The notes beneath the pieces were generated by a model. It was given only the letters and a program-made list of their open reading frames with translations, did no database searches and was not told where the DNA came from. This document shows positions 36,444-46,106 of a DNA stretch of 64,000 nucleotides, piece after piece; position 1 is the stretch's first letter, and the number at the start of each line of letters is the position of its first letter. Source of the stretch: Malania oleifera (Eukaryota; Streptophyta; Magnoliopsida; Santalales; Ximeniaceae); contig NC_080420.1 of the NCBI RefSeq assembly GCF_029873635.1, positions 57,695,457 through 57,759,456 of the forward strand, in the 5' to 3' direction. Made by a program: the position numbers and the translations under genes.

Positions 36444-38695
36444 TGTTAGAATTTGTGTATTCCCAAGAGGGGGGGGTGAATTGGAATTTTAAACTTTTTC
36501 TCCTAGGTTAATGTATTCAACAACAGTATATGCACAACCTAGGGCCTGTCTATACAATTTCCAAATGCGTAGATAAATATAATATGAAAATTAAGTCATA
36601 CGCATCATTCACCCATAACATACATGTGCGGTAAATGTAAAGTGCGGAAATGTAAGCAAACACACGATATGTTATCGGGGTTCGGCCAACTGTGCCTACG
36701 TCCCCGCCTCAAGCTCGCAAGCTTGTGGATTCCACTAGTAGCTCACTTAAGGGTGGAGCGACACCGTTTACAACCAGGTCAAATTAACACAGGGTTGACC
36801 TCAACCTTAACCAGGTCAATTAGCGGGGCTGACCTCAACCTACACGCCTTAACAGGACAACGCACCTAGCTTTCCTAACCGGGTCTAAGCCAATCCGGGA
36901 CTATTCCAGGGCTAGTCTCCCTCTTCAGGCCCGCGCCTGGAAATACAACCAAAGTGTATTACAATGAAATGGTACAGTGATTGTGCTTTCAAGTAAAGCA
37001 AATATGTACCCAAATTCGCGCAATAATATACACCACAAATATGAAATAATTTGTAAGCTCAATGTGGTCTAAGATGTCAACTCTCAAATAGATTTACTAT
37101 CGTAGTAATGAGTGCGTGAGAGTGCAAACCTAAATGATCTTTGTATCACAGGATATTCAATCGAAGTGCTCAAACAAAGATATTATCCAAACTTCATATA
37201 TTTCAATCAACAAGTTTTCTCAATACATATATGTATATGAAGCTCTAGCAACGTATAAGTTTGGTTTGCAAAAGGATATTCAATCTTTGTATTCAGCAAG
37301 GGATATATGAGTTAACGAATATTGCAACAAAGATTTTATCACACAAGCAAATATCTCATCAAATATTTTCAAGATAAAAACACAGTAGATATTTGAAAAT
37401 GTTTTTGCAACCAAAAACAAATACAATCTTCTTAAGATGTTGCAATGAAGGTGCAAATCTTAAAAGATCTATCAAAGTTTTCTTAGGATAGACTTATTCA
37501 CAAAGTCTCCTAAGAATACTTAGGTTTAGCTCTCAATGAAAATAAATCAATCAAAAATGAATGGGAGAGCAAACCTATTAACTAAAAACACTCAATCGAC
37601 TTACAGAGGATTTAAGAGATCGAAGAAGGTAAGCATGAGTGAATGGGGATTGGATATGAGTATTATAGGATTTGGGATTTTCAGAGAATTTCTCTTAATC
37701 AATATTTTTTTAATCCCCTGCTAATTATCCCAAATGAACTCATATATATAGGCAAGGGAGAAAATATGACCGTTGGGGACCTATTGGGTATTATTAGAAA
37801 ATTTTAATGACGTTTAAAACATTTTAACCCTGTTTAAAAATTTATTAACCGCGGTAAAAATAGGAGCAACCCGAGAGGTCCGGTCGACCAGAAATGGTTC
37901 GGTCGACCAGGACTCAAATGGCTCGGTCGACCAGGGGTGTTTTGAACTGAGTGGTCGGTCGACCGAGGAAGGGCAATTTTCTAAAATTCTGAGGTTCGAT
38001 CGACCGGGCCCTTTTGAACTGTGTGGTTCGGTCGACCAGACCGTTGGGAATTCTCCCGAGACCCTTCGGTCGACCAGGTAGTTGGAGTACAAAAGTGCTC
38101 GGTCGACCGGGAGGTCAAAAAGTTGACTTCCAGGTGGTTCAGTCGACTGGGGTCAAATGAACTACATGGTCTCGGTTGACCGGGACCTAGGTCAACGGTT
38201 GACCCAGGTAGGGTTCGATCGACCAGGCCAAAAATGAACTTCTGGCCAGTCGACCAAAAGTGCACCAAGTGTGCATTTCGGTCCCGTATTGACCCAAACA
38301 AGTCCTATTCAAATGCCTAATAAACATATGTGAAATATGTGTGTGTCCTAAGGTCACTTGGGGTCTAATTTGAAGACACCGAAAAAGTTCGGTGTCGGTC
38401 GACCAAGGTGCACCCTAAGGTCTTTCTGCGGTCCTTTCTCATTCATGGTTCGATTTGAGCTTAAAAAAAAAATCATGCATGTGATGTGTGTGCTTATTAC
38501 AAATCGAATGCCCTAATTACTATTACAGACCAATATAAATTTATTACAATGAGTATGATTTGGTCTTCAAGCTTCTCTTGCTTTGTGCACATCTTGATCT
38601 TATCATTCTTGATTCCTGCACAAAACCTCAAACGCTCATTAGATACAATGAGTATTTGTCATAATCAAAACCGGGCATGACCAATAAGGTCAACA
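36444..38695 (-). repeat. Copia element 2, 3' LTR
   Basis: The 2252-bp LTR has plus-strand ends TGTTAGAATTTGTG and GGTCAACA. GGTCGACC-type units fill 37870-38260, with one more at about 38395. A TATA-like CCTATATATATG (minus strand) lies at 37741-37752. ORFs over the array encode VDR and WSTEP-type peptide repeats that are only products of the DNA repeat. Confidence 0.9.
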
Positions 38696-40388
38696 ATCTC
38701 CCCCTTTTTGATGATGACAAATACGACAGGCAAAAATATAGGGTTCAGCCTAAGAAGGCTCCCCCTCACAAGATGTATCTAATGTATTAAAACAAACCCA
38801 TTATTTTTGCCCCCTTCCATCTCCCCCTTTTGGCAATAGCAAAAAGGGCCATTTGAATTTAACATCCTAGGCAATGGGTGATCAGTATACTTATGCATGA
38901 GTATACTTATGCATGTTGAATTTTGGAAGGGTTTTGGAAAAATTTTAGCAGAGTGCCGTTTGTAATTCGGACTTTCCAAAAGATATCCTGTATAAGTATG
39001 ACCTGTTTGAGTTTAAATTTCCTAACAATTTATCCACAACTACTCAAACAGTTCAGTATGGTTCAATTTCAACAAGTGAAATATTAGTTATGAACATGAA
39101 TTGGACAAGTTGTGCAATAAAGGTATACGGTGTGCACATAATCAATATAACTGGTGATTACAAGGTTCAGATGTCATAGCAAACCTGATTAAACTAGAAA
39201 TATACACAAACCATTTAACAATGAAAACATATCATAAGATTCGTGGAAGATTTGAGTTAAGGATACACGGCATATGATACCTAAAAGAAGGTTTGAGCAT
39301 AAATATAGTCTAACTAGTTCACATGCATTTTCACATATTATCAATGAACCAGTTATATAATGCAACACCCTTAAGATATTTCATGACATAAGATTTCAAT
39401 ACATGGAAGGCACAAGTCATGAAGGCATGTAAGCATACTAGCAAGACATACAATATATCCATTATGAGTTCAGTTCTTGCTTTTATAAATAGATATAGAT
39501 ATGCATATATATATATATATATATATATGATACATATATATATATATATATATATATTCCCCTTTGATATGTGCAAAAGGTGTTGGGGGAAGTTGCTTGA
39601 AGAGATGAGAACTCTACTTTTAAGATAATCAAGCAACATTTTTCTGGGCAGTCAATTAAGCGCATACTAAATTATAACCAGAAAAATCAAAACCATGATG
39701 ATTCCAAAAACAAATTTAAGATTCACATGCAAGATCATATGGCAAATTAAGTAATGGTGGCAATAGGAACATATTTCAAATTTACGATTAAAGCATTCCA
39801 TTTAAGCACAAGCCACACTTGATCTAAAGGTAGATATAATCCATACATATTTTGTGAGCAAGACAAGATAGATATTTGTTTTTAGATGCTCCCCCTAAAT
39901 GTATGCAGATTATGAAACAATTACTTCACATGTATATATACATTTTGCACACACAAGTAATGTTTCAATTTATTTGGGCAAATATCTATAGAGAATTCGG
40001 CAGCATACCGGCTGTAAACAGGACATTTCCCAAATTTTACCTGCACAAAAATGTTCTCAAACAGACAGTATTAAAGAAGTAAGGCACACGAGAACATATC
40101 ATCTACCAGCAAGCAATTCTCAACAACTGCATCCGCCATGCAATAGGCATTCTATACTACTCATGCATTTCAATACCCTACACAATTAACCACAAGAACA
40201 TGCACGTCAAGAAACTGCAGATGTATATATATATATATATCATAAATAACTAAGGTAGTATGTCAATAATATCATGAGAGTACAAGAGAAAGCAAAAAAG
40301 CTATTTTATTTAATACAGACCAGATGATATAAAATAACAACAAAAAGAATCAAGGCTACGCTATCTGATCTGTGGACAACTCTAGAGT
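38696..40388 (-). other. Copia element 2, non-coding 3' interior
   Basis: Contains the polypurine tract (38696-38708), the two conserved motifs near 38949-39020 and 39999-40070, and an interrupted (TA)n run at 39508-39557. No ORF with a recognisable domain. Confidence 0.6.
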
Positions 40389-41690
40389 CTAGATCTCCCC
40401 TCCATCATCTCCTCCATCCTCTCCTCCGTCACCACCATCGGCAGCATCAAAATCAAAGTCCATCGTCATCCGATCTCTCTCATCCTGCATCTCCTGAATA
40501 CGGTCACTCAGCTCACTGAAGCCAGCTGTCATGGTCCTCTCCAAATCTATAAGGCGGCTATCAGTGGAGATGGAGTGCTGCTGGAACTCCTGCCTAAGTG
40601 CAGCGGATGACGATGCCAAGTCCTGCAAGTCTAACTGGACTGATCCTCGAAACTGTATGAACATGTCAAACAGGCCAGAAATGGCAGCCATGAGATCCAC
40701 ATTCGATGGCTGTGGAGGCTCTGGTGGCTCCTGTGGGGCCTCAACATGTGTTGCAGCTGCTCTAGAGGGCGTCCAAATGTTCCCTATGAGCTCATACCCC
40801 ATCAGTCTAAGGGTCACTCCAGAGAAGGTGTCCGCCGGTCGTCTCCTCTTCAGTGAAGCCACATTCGTCCTCGTGACTCCAATATTCCTGAATAGCTTGT
40901 TCAGGATTCCCCCATATGGCATGATCACTCGGTGGCCAATCGTCTTGGCCATCATCCAACGGATAATCAAACTCGGCATGTCCAACTTCTTCCAAGCAAA
41001 GAGGCACCACATGACGAAGCAATCTAAAAAGGAGACGTGCACTCTAGATCCTGCCTTAGGCAGGACATTGTATGTGATCAGATGGTGCACGATCCTAGCC
41101 TCTAAGCTGAACTGTCTGTACTGGGGAGGATGGATTTGGCTAGTAGTGCCTGGATCAGACATGGTCAGATTGGCGAATGTGGATACGGTAAATCCCTAAT
41201 CAAGGATCCAAGAGTTACCCACCTCGGGGCACTCAAAATCGCCACTGCCAATGTCTAGGACGTCAGATATATATTGTGCGTCAAAGCGCACATCTATCCT
41301 CAAAACACGGGAGAAGTACCCGTTCTCATCATTGCCAAGGTTGGCATAGAACATCCTAACGAACGTCGGGTAATGTCCCCCAGGCTGGTAGGAGATAAAG
41401 GATCTCCACCCCTGATACTCGAACATATCCAATATATTCTAAAAATATTGACCCATAAAGACTAAGTCGAGTATCTTACCAAGTATAGCCTCCTTGGGAC
41501 AGAACTCCCGTATGTACCGCAACTTGCATCTGTCTGAGAGAAAGTACTCATCCTCGGCATGTGCAAGATCATGGGCTTCAATGTGAGCCATGATGATGAT
41601 GGTATGAGGCTTGGAAACTGGGTTTACTAGGAACTGGGAAGAATCTCTCAAGATTTCTCGCGCAAATGAGCTGAAAAATGAAGGAAACAT
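40389..41690 (-). pseudogene. 'Putative plant transposon protein'-like ORF carried by copia element 2
   Basis: A single minus-strand frame runs from 41690 to 40389 (about 430 codons) and is interrupted only by two TAG codons, at 41439-41441 and 41196-41198. A likely start is the Met of MAHIEAHDLAHAEDEYF near 41591. The N-terminal half contains 'YQGWRSFI' and 'FVRMFYANLG'. The middle has 'RIVHHLITYNVLPKAGS' and 'MPYGGILNKLF', the pattern of the domain named putative plant transposon protein (PF20167), from memory. The C-terminal third is a heptad-like segment with an Asp/Gly tail. Its function is unknown. It sits where pol would be expected, and a palindrome array and TA-rich stretch directly precede it. 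Confidence 0.65.
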
Positions 41691-41990
41691 ATATATATAT
41701 ATATATATATATCACAGCTCGGTTGACCAGAACTAGATACGGTCGACCGACGCTTGAGATTTCCCAGGCACCGACACATGTTGGTCGATCGAGGCGAAAA
41801 TGAACTAGGATGGCCAGTCGACCGTGAGGGTATATTGTGCCATGTTTCGGTCGACCGAGGGGAAACCAAGACTTATGGTCGACCGAGAGAATTTGTTCAT
41901 GAGAGTTCGGTCGACCGACGAGGGTCAAAGTCAACATGCACTGGTCGACCAGGGCGGTTTATAACTGAAGTGCTCGGTCGACCGAGCATA
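41689..41990 (-). promoter_or_regulatory. Internal GGTCGACC array plus TATA-like run upstream of the extra ORF
   Basis: About eight ggtcgacc-like sites lie at 41717-41990, 25-45 bp apart. They resemble the U3 arrays of the LTRs but are not in an LTR. On the minus strand they are followed by an alternating TA run (41689-41712) and then by the ORF start. The layout repeats the array-TATA-transcript order of the LTRs, suggesting a second promoter. This is inference. Confidence 0.5.
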
Positions 41991-42400
41991 GTCAATTTTG
42001 TCAGTTTTTCTTGATTTTTGATCCAAGGTTCTCCCTAAGGTCCAGATTTGATGTGTAACAGTATAGCCATGATTCTTAGGGGTTCTTGGTGAAGAGATAT
42101 CGCTCAAATGAGGTGCGTACCGAGAATCAACTTATCGACCTATTTTAGGTACCGGGCACTACGGAGTATGCGGCTTTTCTTAACTAGTGCTCTATGGTGA
42201 TTAGATAGTATCTTGCAGAAATGATAGCATAAAGGAGCAAGGATATGAACCAATGAGTGAGTGAAAACTCATGGAGTATGATCGTGATTTTGGTAAGGAC
42301 TACCTATAAAGAGGATAGGTGAGTGCGTATACCAAGATTATCATTATGAGCAACGACCACTTTTTAATCCTTTTGTTATCACAACCTTTTAAACTTAAGC
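41991..42400 (-). other. Spacer between gag and the extra ORF, copia element 2
   Basis: No ORF or recognised motif, apart from short similarity to the corresponding part of element 1 near 10560-10870 (both include accttttaaacttaagccta-like text). Confidence 0.4.
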
Positions 42401-43035
42401 CTAGGAACTAAGGAAACATATCAAGAAACTATTTTCGATTTGAATTTGTCTTTCCTTAAGTCCTACGAGGTTTGCTTCGCTGATTATCCATCTCATTTCC
42501 TTTTCTAGTCCTTTCACACTTCTTAGTAAGCAATTAAACCACGTATGCCACACAGATTTGCAAAATAAGCAGGTATAGAATACACGTGAAGGATTGTGCT
42601 TATTAATTCCATCTTTCTTTAGTGAGACTAGACTATTGGTTCTATGTAAGCAACCCGAACCCTTTTTGAAATGAGTTCTCTCTTTAGATCTGAAGGGTTT
42701 ATTATGATTATTCATATCATTTTTAATCTCAAGAGTAATTTTCGAATAATCATCTGTTTCTTCATCCAAGCATGCAATATTCAATATCTTCTCAACCTTT
42801 TTCTTTTCAAGAATAGCATGAAAGTTTTTTAGCCCCTTTAATTGTTTTGCTATTCTTTTGTTATCATTCTTTAGACGTATTTCATGCTTAGAGATTCTAA
42901 CTAGAAACTTGTGCATTTTCAATAAGGTATTTTCTAGTTCTTCATGTGATAGCATGCTTTTAATATTCAAATCAGCACATGATTTACCAAAAGAATTATC
43001 ACGACAGTTTTCATACGAATCATTGCATGCATGCT
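42401..43035 (-). pseudogene. Copia gag, 3' half (5' half deleted)
   Basis: The minus-strand frame is open from about 43035 to 42401. It is collinear with the C-terminal half of gag in element 1: the acidic/Tyr end, a coiled coil (ENTLLKMHKFLVRISKHE), a Lys-rich stretch and a zinc knuckle. The knuckle here, CLFCKSVWHTWFNC, keeps all Cys2HisCys ligands, unlike element 1. A basic tail with an 'EMRWIISEANLVGLKE' segment ends it. The capsid N-terminus and the start codon are gone because the frame is fused to the LTR at about 43041. Confidence 0.75.
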
Positions 43036-43040
43036 CAATA

Positions 43041-45345
43041 GGGGGGGTGAATTGGATATTTAAAATTTATCGCCTAGGTTAAACCAGATAAACAGTATTA
43101 CTTAACTTAGGGTTTGTTTATGAAAATGTAAACCTAATCATTCACAATATAACATACACGTGCAGTAAGTAAATTGCAGAAATGTAAGTGAACACGCACG
43201 ATATGTTATCGAGGTTCGGCCAACAGTGCCTACGTCCCCGCCTCTAACTCGCAAGCCAGAGGATTCCACTAATAGCTCACTTAAGGGTGGAGCGACACTG
43301 TTTACAACTAGGTCAAATTAACACAGGGCTGACCTCAACCTTAACCAGGTCAATTAGCGGGGCTGACCTCAACCTACACGCCTTAACAGGACGACGCACC
43401 TAGCTTTCCTAACCGGATCTAAGCCAATCCGGGACTATTCCAGGGCTAGTCTCCCTCTTCAGGCCCGTGCCTGGAAATACAACAGTATTTGAAATACAAT
43501 CAAATGGTACAATGAATAAGCTTTCAAGTAAAGCAGATGTGTACCCAGATACGCGCAATATCACATACACCACAATATGATTCAATATGTAAGCTCAATG
43601 TGGTCTAAGATGTCATCTCTCAAATAGATTTACTATCTTTGTAATGAGTGCGTGAGTGTGCAAACCTAAATGATCTTTGTATCATAGGATATTCAATCTA
43701 AGTGCTCAAACAAAGATATTATCCAAACTTCATATATTTCAATCAACAAGTTTTCTCAATACATATATATATATATGAAGCTCTAGCAACGTATAAGTTT
43801 GGTTTGCAAAAGGATATTCAATCTTTGTATTCAGCAAGGGATATATGAGTTAATGAATATTGCAACAAATATTTTATCACACAAGCAAATATCTCATCAA
43901 ATATTTTCAAGATAAAAACACAGTAGATATTTGAAAATGTTTTTGCAACCAAAATACAAATACAATCTTCTTAAGATGTTGCAATGAAGGTGCAAATCTT
44001 AGAAGATCTATCAAAGTCTTCTTAGGATAGACTTATTAATAAAGTCTCCTAAGAATACTTAGGTTTAGCTCTCAATGAAAATAAATCAATCAAATATGAA
44101 TGGGAGAGCAAACCTACTAAATAAAAACACTCAATCGCCTTACAGAGGATTTAAGAAATCGAAGAAGGTAAGCATGAGTGAATGGGGATTGGATATGAGT
44201 ATTATAGGATTTGGGATTTTTAGAGAATTTCTCTTAATCAATATTTTTAATCCCATGCTAATTATCCCAAATGAGGGGGTATTTATAGACAACCCTTGAA
44301 ATATAGCCGTTGAGGACCTATTGGGAATAATTAGGAAAATTTAATGACCTTTCAAATATTTTAACCCTGTTTAAAAGTTTTAATCGCGGTAAAAAAATAG
44401 GAGCAACCCGAGAGGTCCGGTTAACCAGAATTGGTTCGGTCGACTAGGACTCAAATGGCTCGGTTGACCAGGGGTATTTTGAACTGAAAGGCTCGGTCGA
44501 CCGGAATAGGTAATTTTTCAAATTAGCGCGGTTCGGTCGACCAGGAGATTTTGAACTAAATGGTTCGGTCGACCAGACCGTTGGGGCAGCTCCCGAGGAC
44601 CCACGGTCGACCAGGTTGTTGTAGTACAAAAACTCTCGGTCGACCAGATGGTCGATTGTTGACCCTGGAGGGTTTCGCTCGACCAGGGCCTTTTGAACTA
44701 CAAGTTTCAGTCGACCGAGTGGTCAACCTTTGACCCAAAGGAGCTTCGGTCGACCAGGGCCTTTTGAACTACCTTTGCTAGTCGACCGGGTGGTCAAACT
44801 TTGACCCAGGATGTCTCGATTGACCAGGCCAAAATGAACTGGCTTGGCTGGTCGACCGAAAGTGCATCGTGTGTGCATTTCGGTCCCGTATTGACCCAAT
44901 CAAACCCTATTTTAGTGCCTAACAAATATATGTGAAAGTGTGAGTGTCCTAGGGGCACTTGGGGTCTAATTTTAAGACACCGAAAAAGTCCGGTGTCGGT
45001 CGACCGAAGAGAAAACCCTAAGGTCTTTCTATGGTGTGTAGGTACCTAATGTCCAACTAAGGTCGATTTGAGCATACCTACCTATCATGCATGATGCAAA
45101 TTATTACAAGCCATATGAGTGTACAGTCCATAATAAAATTACATCCCATAATGAAGAAACTAAATAATAAATACAAATGCATCATAAGATTCTTCATTCA
45201 TCGGCACGAACACCGCACGCCATCATGATAAGTCTTTTAGTCCTGAAGCGCGCACAAGGTGAACCTGCATGCAGTTCTCAGTGCAACCATTAGTACCAAG
45301 AGTATTTTTCATTATCAAAACAAGGCGTGACCAATCAGGTCAACA
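43041..45345 (-). repeat. Copia element 2, 5' LTR (first ~25 bp missing)
   Basis: Begins in the G run before tgaattgg and ends GGTCAACA. About a dozen GTCGAC sites lie between 44412 and 44860, for example at 44439, 44496, 44536 and 44568, with another at about 45000. A TATA box (minus strand CTATAAATAC) is at 44279-44288. The LTR end overlaps the last codons of the germin-like reading frame. Confidence 0.88.
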
Positions 45346-45889
45346 TTATCCATCCAGAATTGAGCTTGCAGATAGTTGATCACATTTTTGTCAACTTGGA
45401 AGGCCTTAGTCAGAACATCAATAGAGAAGGACGACTTTGAACCAAAAGCTGCATTTGCAATAGTGATGACTCCCGGATTCTGGCTACTTAAACCAGCTAT
45501 GGCCACTGCATTGGTGTCTCCAACATTAAACTGGAAGTGACTGAGTCCCACGAGAAACACAAAAACATCACATGGGTTAAGAACCTTGGTAATTAGGTGA
45601 TTTTCTGGGTTTGAGGTAACAAAATCGAGAAAGAGGGTGCCCTCCAAGACAGTAAGGAGCTCATTGTCGCGAGGGTGCGTGTGAGGAGGGTTGAGACCAT
45701 ATAGTGCAAAATCCAAACGGGCTATTGAGATACCAAGGGTGTTAAGGCCAGCGAGTTTATCAACATTTACTAATGTAACATTTGAACCAACTGGATTCGA
45801 TGTGTTTCCAGGCACATTCAATCCCGAAAAGAAGAAATCATCCACTGTTGCAAGCTTTGGATCCTTGCAGAATTTTCCATTCATAAACA
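45315..45889 (-). CDS. Germin-like protein, cupin exon 2, 3' end fused to a copia LTR
   Basis: Open for 190 codons on the minus strand. It starts at a splice acceptor (TTTACAG at 45890-45896) with [20 protein letters not shown], the usual start of exon 2 in germin-like genes. Germin box 1 is [17 protein letters not shown] and box 2 is [18 protein letters not shown]. The three His and one Glu metal ligands are all present. The Gly before DVFVF has become Cys, and the Pro in VFPVG has become Leu. True gene sequence ends at 45346 in QAQFWMDN; the last ten residues come from the LTR. Germins are secreted Mn-binding cupins (oxalate oxidase or superoxide dismutase). Without a signal peptide this product would stay in the cell. 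It lies inside the CACTA element, so it is probably captured cargo. Confidence 0.85.
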
Positions 45890-45995
45890 CTGTAAATATT
45901 TACACAAGACAACATATCAAATATTACTTACAGTAAAATTTAAAATTTTGTACATTCACACATATCGAATATTACTTAAGTGTGTTGGCTGCCAT
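45890..45995 (-). pseudogene. Germin-like gene: remnant exon 1 and intron
   Basis: On the minus strand an ATG at 45995 opens MAANTL and stops two codons later (TAA). Many germin-like proteins begin MAAN, so this is probably the start codon with the rest of the signal-peptide exon deleted. Two similar stretches (gtaatattcgatatgtg and gtaatatttgatatgtt) 50-60 bp apart suggest that the deletion accompanied a small duplication. Confidence 0.5.
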
Positions 45996-46098
45996 CTTCT
46001 TCTTCATGCTCATCATATATGCAATTTCTTGCTTTGCTAGAAAAGTGTTTTTGCTTTAGATATATCAGCTACGATGATAATGGCAAGGTAGCTTTATG

Positions 46099-46106
46099 TA
46101 TTTATA
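46099..46106 (-). promoter_or_regulatory. Putative TATA box of the germin-like gene
   Basis: The minus strand reads TATAAATA about 105 bp upstream of the ATG at 45995. This is a reasonable distance for a native promoter carried together with the gene. Confidence 0.5.

Larger units (their letters stand above)
36444..45345 (-). mobile_element. Ty1/copia-type element 2, with gag and an extra ORF
   Basis: LTRs at 36444-38695 and about 43041-45345 flank the interior. They are more like each other than like element 1. The polypurine tract is at 38696-38708. The primer-binding site, the 5' part of gag and the first ~25 bp of the right-hand LTR are deleted: gag runs directly into the LTR at a G run near 43041. 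Outer flanks are atacc (left) and ttatc (right), which do not match, unlike element 1. The left flank is CACTA transposase and the right flank is the germin-like gene. Besides gag it carries a separate ORF at 40389-41690. Confidence 0.82.

Noticed and set aside
37814-38301. Minus-strand ORFs with VDR and WSTEP-like peptide repeats (also at 6673-7099, 13540-13743, 44444-44738)
   Set aside because: They lie across the GGTCGACC arrays of the copia LTRs; the peptide repeats simply reflect the DNA repeat.
40531-41199. Plus-strand 222-codon ORF
   Set aside because: Antisense shadow of the minus-strand ORF at 40389-41690, which has recognisable domain patterns and continues through 41690.
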